From Capronia americana (Eukaryota > Ascomycota > Eurotiomycetes > Chaetothyriales > Herpotrichiellaceae), in NCBI GenBank assembly GCA_016110215.1, contig JADWQD010000009.1:374093-438092 (forward strand): 64,000 nucleotides of DNA. Reading direction: 5' to 3'. Below, piece after piece: positions 35,768-46,328 of the stretch. Every line of letters begins with the position of its first letter. Position 1 is the stretch's first letter. Both the position numbers and the translations under genes were made by a program. Under the pieces are notes generated by a model. It did no database searches and was not told where the DNA came from. It saw only the letters and a program-made list of their open reading frames with translations.

Positions 35768-36505
35768 GATGAGCTCTAACACCCGAACTACTCGCGACTA
35801 TGTCTGAGATGCTCGAGAGGTCGCCAATGGCTTCTGGACGACTATGAATCCTCCACTATAGGCCTGCCAGTGGCATGAAAGAGCTGGACTTAATCGACAC
35901 TGTACGTCATGGATGATTGTTCGATCGGATAGTCGAACACGAATACTTGTGACAACAGGATCGGATCTCTTGCTACCGAGCGATTCCGCCGCCGGATGAG
36001 AAGTACGGGCCAAGAGTTGGGGCTCCTCCGCGGACCGAAGATTGGTGAGACCACTTCCATTGTCGGATCGCCCATCTTTTGCCCACTCTAGCCGAGGAAG
36101 TACTATTGTTGCTCTGCGAGACATGTTCCATGCCCCAATGGGTTTGGCGTATTTCTCATCGATGAGGAGCAATCTCTAATTCTGTCGTTACATATTCCAG
36201 TCGATTACAGTACTGTACCATATGTGCACTGATCTCCGTCAAGTTGACTAGCAACCAACTATCGCGCAGTATTTGCAACCGCATTATTCGCAGACCATTC
36301 TCTCCTGTCACAAATTTCCAACATGGAGAACTGTCCAACTTTTCATGCGTCGTGAATCTCTACAGTGGCATTATGAAGATGGGGAAGCAAAAAAGGCCTT
36401 TAATCTGCTTGCGCAGCCTCCATGCCGAAAGATCGGTACAGGTTTAAGTGGGATTCAATCTAGACTCTTCAGTACTGCTTGACCTCTCCCCCATCAATAG
36501 CCCAC
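35768..36505. other. Intergenic, upstream of ThDP gene
   Basis: 738 bp between two minus-strand genes. No coding signal accepted. Confidence 0.6.
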
Positions 36506-38119
36506 TCAGCTCAATGGCTCGAGAGCGCCTTTCCCGCTGATTTGAATCGGCTCAGTTACTTCGCGGGCCAAACACTTATGAGGTTTCAACGCTTTCGCTG
36601 GCACCCAATTCCCATGGATCTGTGACTTGACGTGCATCGGCATATGGACAACCGCAATGGGCTTCTCAAAACTCCGCGTGTCTAGAATCACCAGTTCACT
36701 CTTCTTGGTGTCTTGCCTGTCAACCATGGTCATGATCCAACCATCACCATCGGGGGCATCGTCGCTGCGAGGGATGAAACATGGCTCCTGACAGACTGCA
36801 TTATCCCCGGCATAGAAGTAGTGCGTCTTGCCAGTGCTGTGATTGTGCATGGCGACGCCGTTCAAACGATTGTAGATGAAGTTCTTGGTGTCAGCGGGGC
36901 TGCCGGGGACGGCGACGATGGCGAACAGTGTTTCGTACGGCTTGGTCATGAAGCGTTCGTCTATGCGAGGCATCTCCGACGGCACGTCCATCACGACCAT
37001 CGGATCCTTGATGGTTGAATTGGTTGGCATGCTGAGATCGAATTCCCACCGCACAAAGTCGGCCTTTGGATTCGGGATGGCCATTCGACCGTCTTCCGGG
37101 GGGAAGAAGGGCAGACTGTTTTCGAAGACCCTGGAACTTTCGAGATAGAGCTTTCCGGCCCCGTCGTCCTCCCAGGCTCCGGCAGTGTGGACTGGCATGC
37201 AGTTCTTCCAACTGTACACTCGATGCTCCCCTTCTTTCCACCCAAATTTCTGCCCGGCAGTTTTATTTCGGGGAATGACCAGAAAGGTGACGGGCCGCTC
37301 GTACGTCCAGGCCCAGTGGTGCTTGCCAGCCTTCATCCGCTCGACATCAGCCTCAAACGGCCACAATACCAGAATCGTGAAGTTGGGAGTGATTCCGCAG
37401 TCGTGGATGAAAGCAGCCCACGGCGACTTCAACCAGTGCTCAAAGGTCTTCTTGCCATTCTGGTCAAGACCGTACGACACAATGTCTGGAGTCGCAAGCC
37501 CTTTCGCCTCGTAACCAAACGTCACCAATTCTTGCGTGAATGGGTCGACCTTGGGATGTGCCGTGAACGTTTTGGCCAAAACTTGTCCGGCGAAGGGATC
37601 ATACCCCAGCGTTTCCAGGGTGTCGGGATCGACTTCGTAGGGAAGAGCAACTTCCTTCAGTGCCAGGAACTTTCCTGCCCAAAGGATGACATTGGTGTTG
37701 GCCGTCGAGTCCACGGCGGCTCGGACACAAGGGTGGTGAGTGTACGGATTTCGATACAGCCCGAACAGAGACCTGTTCGCCTTGCGCTCCAGCAAGTACC
37801 TTTCGGTCTCCACGTAGCGCATTTTCAAATCGACTTGACCGTCATGGAATCGGAAGGCCGAGATGTGCCCATCTCCGTCAATAGGAGAGCTTCCCTGATG
37901 AGGCGGGACGAAAGGGTCTGTCATGACCCGGTAGAATGTGCCCTCGATCTCTGGCGGGATTTCGCCAAAGACCAGCATGTCCTTCACCTCCCCCTCGATC
38001 CGACAGGGAATGGCAGAGCCAGCAAGGTCCTGCGCACCTTGCCACTTGTGAGGCTTCAAACCCCAGGCGCTATTGAGATCTTGATTCCCCTTGAGGATCT
38101 CGTTGGTAGCTGTCGCCAT
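36506..38119 (-). CDS. Carotenoid/lignostilbene cleavage dioxygenase
   Basis: A single exon of 537 aa from the ATG at 38119; the frame extends a little upstream but only to a TTG. The four iron-binding histidines of the family are visible: H188 (TAHPKVDP), H239 (FIHDCGITPN), H311 (PVHTAGAWED) and H502 (QIHGNWVP). GTFYRVMTDPFVPP and IDGDGHISAFRFHDG are typical of the first blade. Such enzymes use O2 and Fe(II) to split a C=C bond, giving two aldehydes or ketones. In fungi the lignostilbene/resveratrol type cleaves aryl-ethenes, while the carotenoid type makes apocarotenoids. An aldehyde dehydrogenase is transcribed divergently next door, which fits removal of an aldehyde product. No signal peptide; probably cytosolic. 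The natural substrate cannot be told from sequence alone. Confidence 0.92.
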   Translation of the reverse strand: MATATNEILKGNQDLNSAWGLKPHKWQGAQDLAGSAIPCRIEGEVKDMLVFGEIPPEIEGTFYRVMTDPFVPPHQGSSPIDGDGHISAFRFHDGQVDLKMRYVETERYLLERKANRSLFGLYRNPYTHHPCVRAAVDSTANTNVILWAGKFLALKEVALPYEVDPDTLETLGYDPFAGQVLAKTFTAHPKVDPFTQELVTFGYEAKGLATPDIVSYGLDQNGKKTFEHWLKSPWAAFIHDCGITPNFTILVLWPFEADVERMKAGKHHWAWTYERPVTFLVIPRNKTAGQKFGWKEGEHRVYSWKNCMPVHTAGAWEDDGAGKLYLESSRVFENSLPFFPPEDGRMAIPNPKADFVRWEFDLSMPTNSTIKDPMVVMDVPSEMPRIDERFMTKPYETLFAIVAVPGSPADTKNFIYNRLNGVAMHNHSTGKTHYFYAGDNAVCQEPCFIPRSDDAPDGDGWIMTMVDRQDTKKSELVILDTRSFEKPIAVVHMPMHVKSQIHGNWVPAKALKPHKCLAREVTEPIQISGKGALEPLS

Positions 38120-38755
38120 GGTGGGCCACCTTTCTAAATTCACCTTTTTACTGTAACAGGCGTTTTCGGACTGTGCGTTTCTTGTGTGCAACGTCCTTAG
38201 GAGCCGACTCGCAACACTTCTTTATGGCCAGCGTGGACCCGTCTGAAGTCCCAGGCAACAGACAAGGGTGTTCATCATGCAAGCGGACCAACTCGGTAAT
38301 ACGGATCGCGGTCCAGACATCTGCCGTCGGAGTTGGGGCCGTCCGCAGCAATAATGCCGGTAGAGACATCTAGATGTTTTCGCATTCGATAGCATTGGCC
38401 GGCTTCTGACTCGAGTCACCAACTGAACTTTGCAGATTCATGACCTTCTTCTGATGCCGGCATAACTCCCAGCATTCCAAGCCCACAAGGGGCTTCCGGA
38501 ATGGCCCCATTCAAAGACGCGCTTGTGAATGGTTCGACGTGCTTTTCGGGACGCCGTGATACTGTCTCGAACCAGTGCCAGTTGGGGGAATGATACGGGA
38601 TGCCTAGTCCGGCTGGGAGGTAATACTTGGTCCTAGCGAAGACCATAGGAGTCGGGCCGTCACCTCATATATCTGAGCAGGGATGGTTTCCCACACGTTG
38701 TGTACCACCCCTTTAGATACCAGCGGGCTTTGATCATTTTGTTCTTGTGTCGTCA
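38120..38755. promoter_or_regulatory. Divergent intergenic region, cleavage dioxygenase / aldehyde dehydrogenase
   Basis: A 636-bp shared upstream region linking two functionally compatible genes. I identified no specific motif. Confidence 0.45.
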
Positions 38756-40222
38756 ATGGCGTCCCCGACTTGTCTTCCATCACACAATACGCTCTACTAC
38801 AACGGTGAATGGCATTTGCCCTCTGAACCGTCATTCAGTGAAACCCATAACCCGGGAAATGGCACCGTACTTGGAAATGTCGCCCAAGCAGGGGCGCGCG
38901 ATGTGGACAAGGCAGTGCAGGCAGCACATCTGGCATTCCAAGCCTGGAGGCATACTCCGCCCACCAGGAGAGCGGACAGATTGTTGGCGGCTGCGGAGAC
39001 CTTGGTCCAACACGCAGAAGAACTTGCCATGATCGATGCTCTCAATACCGGAAACCCTCTGACAGCAATGCTGCACGATGCCAAGATAGCGGCTGAAAGT
39101 CTGCGGTACTTTGCGGGCCTGATACCGATGCTTCAAGGAGAGACGATATTACCTCAAGACAATGACACCTTCCACTACACAGTGCGAGAGCCTCTGGGGG
39201 TCGTTGCTCGAATAGTGGCCTTCAATCACCCGCTCATGTTTGCCGCATCGAGGATCGCAGCCCCTCTTGCTGCCGGGAATACTGTCATCGTCAAGCCACC
39301 CGATCAGGCGCCGCTGTCCTGTCTCCGCCTGGCAGAGATCCTGACCCCCATCTTTCCTCCTGGGGTCATCAACATCCTTCCAGGTGGCGTTGAGTGCGGC
39401 AGAGTGCTCTCTCTGCATCCGCTGGTCAAGAAGGTAACACTCATCGGGAGCGTCCCGACCGGCAAAGCGATCCAGCAGTCCGTGGCCAGCATGCTCAAGC
39501 CGACCCTGTTGGAGCTTGGAGGCAAAAACGCCTTGGTTGCTTTCCCCGATGCCGATCCAGCAAAAGTGGCCGCTGGCGTTGCTCAAGGCATGAACTTCGC
39601 CTGGGCGGGGCAGTCTTGCGGCTCGACCTCGCGGGTCTTCCTCCACGAGTCGCACCACGACGACATCGTCCAAAGAGTGATCGAGATCATCCGGCGGGAC
39701 TACCGGCCCGGGGTGCCAACAGACCCCTCGACGACCATGGGCTCGGTCATCAGCAAGGCCGCACAGGATCGCATACTGTCACACATCGAGGTGGCAAAGT
39801 CCGAAGGTGCACAGCTGCTGATCGGCGGCCGGACGCCAGACGGGCCTCCGGAGATCAAGAATGGTTTCTTCATCGAGCCGACCGTTTTCACCGGAGTCAA
39901 GCCCCACATGGCCATTGCCAGGGAAGAGATATTCGGACCTGTTCTTGCCGTGATGAAATGGAGGGATGTGGACGACGTCGTCCAACAGATCAATTCCACT
40001 CCGTTCGGGCTGACCGCCGCCATCTTCACGCGGGATATCGGTCTGGCCCACAAGACAGCCAGGAGGATCGATGCAGGCTTCATCTGGGTTAACCAGGTCG
40101 GCCGGCATTTTCAAGGAGTGCCATTCGGCGGCATGAAGGAGTCAGGAATGGGCAGGGAAGAAAGCTTGAGTGAGATTCTAGCTTTCACCGAAGTAAAAAG
40201 TATCAACTTCGGGCTGAATTGA
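38756..40222 (+). CDS. NAD(P)-dependent aldehyde dehydrogenase
   Basis: A single exon of 488 aa. The ATG at 38756 is chosen because the two codons before it follow only a GTG. Catalytic residues are clear: N157 (VAFNHPL), E254 (LLELGGKNAL) and C288 (GQSCGSTSR). The glycine motif is TLIGSVPTG, and EEIFGPVLAVMKW and VPFGGMKESGMGRE are standard. GQSC(G/S) rather than GQxC(C/T) variants is common in betaine/aromatic aldehyde dehydrogenases. It oxidises an aldehyde to an acid in the cytosol, and in this island could act on the product of either the ThDP decarboxylase or the cleavage dioxygenase. It is intronless, as is its divergent partner. Confidence 0.95.
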   Translation: MASPTCLPSHNTLYYNGEWHLPSEPSFSETHNPGNGTVLGNVAQAGARDVDKAVQAAHLAFQAWRHTPPTRRADRLLAAAETLVQHAEELAMIDALNTGNPLTAMLHDAKIAAESLRYFAGLIPMLQGETILPQDNDTFHYTVREPLGVVARIVAFNHPLMFAASRIAAPLAAGNTVIVKPPDQAPLSCLRLAEILTPIFPPGVINILPGGVECGRVLSLHPLVKKVTLIGSVPTGKAIQQSVASMLKPTLLELGGKNALVAFPDADPAKVAAGVAQGMNFAWAGQSCGSTSRVFLHESHHDDIVQRVIEIIRRDYRPGVPTDPSTTMGSVISKAAQDRILSHIEVAKSEGAQLLIGGRTPDGPPEIKNGFFIEPTVFTGVKPHMAIAREEIFGPVLAVMKWRDVDDVVQQINSTPFGLTAAIFTRDIGLAHKTARRIDAGFIWVNQVGRHFQGVPFGGMKESGMGREESLSEILAFTEVKSINFGLN

Positions 40223-41385
40223 TCGTCGTTATTACCGTAGAGGTTTGAGGAGAGCGCAGCAAACTATCGGCCTAAATCGCCCTCTAAGCCTGCCTCGGAA
40301 GAGACTAGGATAGTCTTCACCTCCTCCTTATGTCTGTACTGCGCATATTCATTGTATGGATGATTAGGCTCGCACTGGCCTCACTCGTGGAGGTCAGTAT
40401 TACTTCCTCTGGATTAACTTCGGAAACCTCGAAGCAGAGGCAGCTTGGTTCCGCCATACAGCGGGATCGAAACATCGTACCGGACTCTTGTCGCCAAGAC
40501 GAGATCATTCAGCTCGGGGTGGCATACACGAGGCCTTCGTCTGAATGGCAGATATGTGGCTGGAATTGAGTCTAACGAGGCTGCTAGAAATGCGGGCTCT
40601 GAAGAGGAAGCCACATAAAAAGTCTCTCTCCACCTCTGATCTACGACTACAGGGGGTCAAGAAATAGGCCAGGCTGATTCTTGCTCCAACGACCACCACG
40701 ATGCCTCGAATCGAATATCTGCACTGTACCTACGTTCCTTGTCCTTTCCTCGGCACAGTAGCTCGAAGTTTCGGACTGCATCGGCACACTGACCGCGGCT
40801 CCCAACTGTGACTTCTACAACAACAAGCTCGATGCCTGCAACAGCCTCCGAGGCAAGGCCGCCGCGGCGTCCTGATACCGTCCACAGACGGTCTTCAACG
40901 CTCTGGTGGGGTACGCAGATCTCAGAGCCACGAAGGAAATGCGAGACTGACATAAGAGGCAGGTGTGAAGGGGAATTCCGGCTGTGCTTTGCGTCCGACT
41001 ATTTCGATCCCGCCTTCGAGGACTCCAGCACCGGCCTATTTGCGCTCTGGCACTCGGCGGGCGCGCAGCCTATCGTGACAGTGCCGGAGTCGACGGGCGG
41101 TTTCAACCACGACGACGGCCAGAGGAAGCCAGGGAGAGTCACCGGCTACAGATACAGCGGCACCCAGTACCCTCCCGTCGATCCCTGGTCTGTCTACATC
41201 GACTTCCACCCAGTGTCTCATCCTGGTCTCCTCCGCCATCGAGAGCCGAGCCGTTGAAGGTGTTGCATCGGAGTCGTAGGACATGCCATCGTTTAGGATG
41301 TTGATGACGACCATCTTGGATGGGCAGGAAATTCCTTCCGAGTCATTGATATATGGCGAGTATTTCGGTCGCAGACAGACAGCCA
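40223..41385. other. Mostly unassigned; one stretch with coding-like composition
   Basis: About 1.16 kb after the aldehyde dehydrogenase. A plus-strand open frame (40808-41257) has GC-rich third positions from about 40960 to 41230, including GLFALWHSAGAQ and YSGTQYPPVDPWSVYID, but begins with no ATG and matches no family I know. It may be an exon or a gene remnant. Overlapping minus-strand frames look less coding-like. Confidence 0.3.
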
Positions 41386-41605
41386 TCAATCAGCCTCAAC
41401 CCTGTCACTTTTGTCCTTGTTTTCTGCGCCAACCTGCTGTTCACTTCCACACCCTTGGATAACGCACATGCTGACGGCGGACTCTCTTGACACTGGAGCA
41501 CCGCCCAGGGTCTTGCTTTCCTTTCTGAACAGCGCCATGCGAAGACCCAAACCCAACGAACCCACGCCGACATAGTTTGGCACAACGAAGCCCTCGTCAC
41601 GGAGA

Positions 41606-44600
41606 CTAGGAACATACACCCGGCCCCTTTGCATCCCTCTTGCCTTCCAGACCGGGGTGGACGTGATCGCCAGGTGATTCGCCCCCAGCATCAGCGGCAA
41701 TAGCAGCCGCTGTGCCGCATTCTCGAGCTCTCCGCCCTTCGAGCAAACGCTCCTTCGTCTCATCTCTGGTTCGGTTGTTGGGGACAGCGACTCCCATCTG
41801 CGCTCTGGTCTGGCTCCTCTCTGCCAGATATCCTTCTATATCTCGATAATGTGCCTTCCCCGTCTCGCTCTCGTTCCCCACCTCGCCGCCATCTTCACTC
41901 CACGTCGGCTCAAACTCTAGGATGTCGGACGCGCACAATTGTCTCTTGTGGTCCGGCAAATCCGCGTCCCCTCCGTTGTCGATGATGAGCTGGGAGATTT
42001 TTGCAAAATAGTGCTGTTGTTCCTCGACCATGAACCGGAACATTGCTGCGTGCACGGGCGCCCATCCAAGGACATCGTCGAGCTGGTTTGGGTCAACCCC
42101 GATGTTGAGGAGGGCCTCTACTCGCGATAGTGTGGGAAATGCGGGATACAAGAGTGCAATATGCAATGCGTTTTCGCCGAGGGCATGGGTCGAAGTGGCC
42201 AGCCAGGGTGCAGAGAGCTCCACTATCTTTCCAAAGATCTCTTCAGGACACAGATGGCGAATGAGGCAAATCGCCGTAGCGTCGAGACCAACGAGGTCGT
42301 GGTGGGATAGAATCTGTCGAGTCTCATCTTCAGAGCAGTGAGACTCCATGTGTGAGAGCAGGAGGCTCACAAGGCTCCAGTGAGAGGTTCGAAAAGCCAC
42401 TTGGAGGGCGTTGTCTCCGACATCTGTTAGTGTGCTGAGATCTGCTCCTGCTTCAATCAGCGCTTTGCATATTTCATCGTCGCCGTCTGAGATGGCAATA
42501 GCAAGTGCTGTATGGCTAGCGTACTCCGTTAGGTTCAAGTCTGCCTTGTGTCGCACGCAGTACTGTAGAGCCTTCAAACCATTTCTGTTGCAAGCACGGA
42601 TTAAGGCACTCCTCGACAAGGCATCGGTAGCGTCAATGTTGGCCCCGTACTCGAGGGGAAGGAGGAAATCCGCGGTATCGAAGTCGTCGAATTCGATTGC
42701 CCACATCAGCGGCGTGAAGCCAAGGGCGTCTCAAGCCTCGATGTCGGCGCCAGCATCCACGAGCAATTCGATTGTGGCGACTTTGGTTGGTGGGCTTTCG
42801 GCGGCCACGCTGACGACGGTTTCTCTTTCTTCGCTGTCTTCTAACCATTGATCAAGCCTCTCTGTTGGTCTCATCGGTCCGCGTGTCATGTGCAATGCCG
42901 TTCGTCCTTGGCTGCCACGCGCGTGGACGTCCGCACCGGCTGAAAGGAGTGCAGCCACCATCAATGGCCTATTGTACCATGTCGCCATCTGCAGCGGAGT
43001 GTACCAGAGATCCCCCAAATGATAGTCAGGATTGTATCCCTCGATTAAGTGGGAGTACCAAAGATTAACTTTGACTTGCGGGGAGCTGAAACCCGCTCGA
43101 TCCACGTCAACACCTAGCAGTAGGTGACAGCAGAAGGCGTCCCAGTTGGCATACATCAGAGCCGTATGGAAGCAGGCATTCCTCGCGGCCAGGTTGGACT
43201 CCAGGAGCTGGTCGGTACTTACATATCCAATACCATCCTGGCTCCACTCATCGTCAAGGTCGTCCGGAATCGCAGGGTTACCTTGCACGAATATACCTTT
43301 CTTGTGGTCGAAGAATACCCTGGGGGAAGTTATTGCCAATCTCGATAGAACAATGAAAAGGAACACATGTACATACCTCATCTTCTCGGTCATCATCGTT
43401 ATCTTGAATTTGTTTTCCGACCTCTCTTTACTCTTCCTCTGTGCCTGAATTGTAAGATGTAGCCTCTGAATAAAAGTCAAAGTCTGCGCCGCACTGTCAA
43501 TTGCGTTGAGAAAAATTATCCAGGCCAAGTTCAGTTGTTCTGGCATGATATAAGACGAGAAATGCGGTTATCGACCCAAAATTCAGAGCAACCTCTATTG
43601 GAGTTTGCCCCCGTTCATCCTCCGTGTCCGCAGGGAATCGAAACTCCTCGATGAAGATACGGATGAGCGAGGCTGCATTGTAGGCTGCTGCAACATGTAG
43701 AATGGAGGTTTTTCCTTGGACAGGACGTAATATCGACGCATCACGTTGCGCCAATGCACGAACTTGTTGAATCAGTTTCAGTCTCACCGCAGACACTGCC
43801 GCCCGCCAGATCTCGGTGTCCAGTGAATCCATACCAGAGCCGAGCGCAACTTTCTGGTTTGGTATCCTGGTTTCGTGACTGTGGAAAGTATTCTTTAGCA
43901 CGGCTTCAAAATCCGTCAGATTCTTCAGTCGTGCTATTCGAACGCGCAGGTCGTCGCGGTAGTTCACTTTCCCACGGCTCTGTAGGGTATTCCTGTGCGG
44001 GAGCAGAACATCCAGATACCACTGGATGCGAGTCTCTTGATCCAGGGAGACGGCCTGTTCATCGGCGCTCCAGCTGGCGATCACGCGGTGTTTCAGGACC
44101 CAGCTGAACAAGTAGTCGGTGTCAGCAGCCATGATCAAATAATCATGAGCCTTCTTCGGGTCTGCGTCCACGCCAAAGCCTGAGCTGTAGCACTGTCCTA
44201 AAATATGCGCGCATCGTCTGGCAGTCTCACTTGTTTTTGGGTCTGAGGATCGCACAACAAATAAACAGTGTTCAGTTAGAGCCATCAGACTCGAACACAT
44301 GCTAGCGGTTCAAGTGTCAGTCTCAGTAGAACGATCTTCTGACTCGACTCACTGAATTTGGGTTCTCATATCCAGTTGCCACCATGAATAACGTTCCAGA
44401 GCTGAAACGTTCTTGAACATCCTTGATCCCACTGTCAGCACACTTTGAAGGTATGTTTGACCGGACCTTTTTGGCGTCCTCCACGGCGCATTGTGAATTG
44501 TCGGATTCTATCGAGCGAGGTTGAATGTTTGGTTCCTTCTGAAGAGTACGCCTGTTTCGTTTAATGTGTTTCCTTCAATCTATTCTTGCGTGCTTGTGAC

Positions 44601-46088
44601 ATCTGCACAGAGATTGGGTGGGTATAAAATAGCAAATGGAAGCCCAAACCGAGGCTTGACTCACTTGCAGTTTGACCATATCGCCATTCCAACCATGGGG
44701 AATCTATTGAGAACACCAAATTCCAAATACCTGAAACTCGAGTTAGTGCGCCCTGGCAACTTGCATCAACAGTGCCGTACCTGGTGCTGACTGCTTCCAA
44801 TATAAAAATGCGGATTGCATTCCGGCGGCGATGAGGTTTCGTGACAAGGCACAGCTCCATAGTACGGCGTAGAAGATGTTGATAAGTTGACTTCTCCCTA
44901 ACCCATGACTTCTTCCGCTTGTCAAAACGCACCTCGTCTATTAACTTTTTGTCGTCAAGGATATCCATTATGTCACCTTTGCGCAGTTCCAGCTGCAGAG
45001 CATCAGGTGGTATTTCAATACCTAGATTGAAACACCGAGAGTACGCTGCCTCCACAGCTTCATCCAAGTCTGGACCCAGTTTGAGAGTAGAAGTCCGTTC
45101 GTGATCAAAACTCTCCATCGGCCCAAAGGGGAGCTCCTCGAAGAGTACGAACCACATCAAAAGCCCAAACGAGTAGATGTCCTGTGTACTATCCTATCGA
45201 TATGCTTGTAGACGGGGTGGGGCCGAGAGCAGACACTCTGGAGCCGCCCAGTATAGAGTACCTCCGTGCAGGCGTGACTTGACACCGTCCAAATGAACGA
45301 AACCAAAGTCGGAGATCTTGGCCATCGCTCGAACATCGGAACGCTCGTACATCAAGATGTTGGAGGGTTTGATATCAGAATATGTGATTCCTGCGGCATG
45401 CATTGCGGAGAGACCTTCGGCAATGTCCAAGAGGATCTCCGTTTTGGCCTTCAAAGAAACCGTCTCGTCAGAGTACAAGATGTACGAGTCGAATGTCACC
45501 GGTTTGTTACCAACTAGCATTGCGAGCTCGACGATTAGAACCGGAGTCATGGATGTGGTGCCGTCGTGGTGAGTGACTGGGTTGAACGTCACAGCCAGGA
45601 GGGACGTAATGTTCTCGTGTGCTCGAAGTAGTTCGTGCGACATGATGCGAATCTCGACGGCGGGTTGGGCCAGTTTCACTCCGGAAGATGGCCGAGTCGG
45701 CGTTAATGGGCATCTCGACGTTCAAAACCCTTATAGGCATGAGAACATATCGAAGGACAGGGGATGACTCGATCTTACTTCAACGCAACGTCGTTTCCAT
45801 CCCACTTTCCTCGCTTCACCGTCATTCTGTAGCCCCTGCCAATGACCGGCCCATCTTCGACCTCCTCCCGAGCTACAATGGGAACATTGTTAGCAAGGAG
45901 GGTCTCAAGAAGGCCAGCATAATCAGAGTACAAGATTTATTGAGGATGGATTTCTGTGGCGGATTGTCCTCAGCCTCGTTGTCGATGACCGACTTCAAGG
46001 AGAAGGGGACTTGGGATAGAAAGTTGCCGGTTTGGCTAGCATCCGGGACAAAGGATCCCCAGAGGATGCTTCTGCCATCGCAATCCAT
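41606..46088 (-). pseudogene. Kinase-Sel1-ankyrin gene with in-frame stops and frame breaks
   Basis: Minus-strand pieces follow one another in the expected domain order. The kinase has VALK (near 45780), ITYSDIKPSNIL (HRD replaced by YSD), KISDFGFVHL and GTLYWAAPECL, then a TAG at 45194-45196, after which the same frame continues as DSTQDIYSFGLLMWF. A Sel1-like repeat (CYSSGFGVDADPKKAHDYL) and a first ankyrin repeat follow in 43497-44300. Further ankyrin repeats run from about 43320 to 42734, ending in GADIEA then a TGA at 42731-42733; the frame continues as DALGFTPLMWAIEF, a good ankyrin repeat. Two more breaks occur near 45690 and 45920. Both stops need only one C-to-T change. The C-terminus may shift into another frame near 41760. 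Best read as one decayed gene of a fungal signalling or non-self-recognition type; a few breaks could be sequencing errors. Confidence 0.65.
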
Positions 46089-46328
46089 CAGATTGATCTA
46101 TCACTCGAGCTATCTGATAAAGGTTCAGGGCGACACAGGTTGTTAATGTGAAATCTGCGCCAAGTCCGCCACGACACGCCGCCGCGGGGTCTAGACTGCA
46201 CAGCCACAGAGCTGAAAGCCATGGTTGTCTTGGACGGAACTCAAAATGCTTCTGACCTGAAATCCAGCCTGGGGATACTTACGAGCTTGCTCCTACCAGG
46301 TCACCCCGAGATCGACGCGCCTCCAACA

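Noticed and set aside
39394..40092. 232-codon frame inside the aldehyde dehydrogenase gene
   Set aside because: Out-of-frame shadow of a GC-rich coding sequence, full of Arg/His/Gly as such shadows are.
40657..40953. 98-codon minus-strand frame after the aldehyde dehydrogenase
   Set aside because: No motif, no plausible upstream exon, and it overlaps the plus-strand stretch with a better coding bias.
46112..46120. Exact ATCTGATAA match next to the kinase-ankyrin pseudogene
   Set aside because: No iron gene has its upstream region here; consistent with chance.
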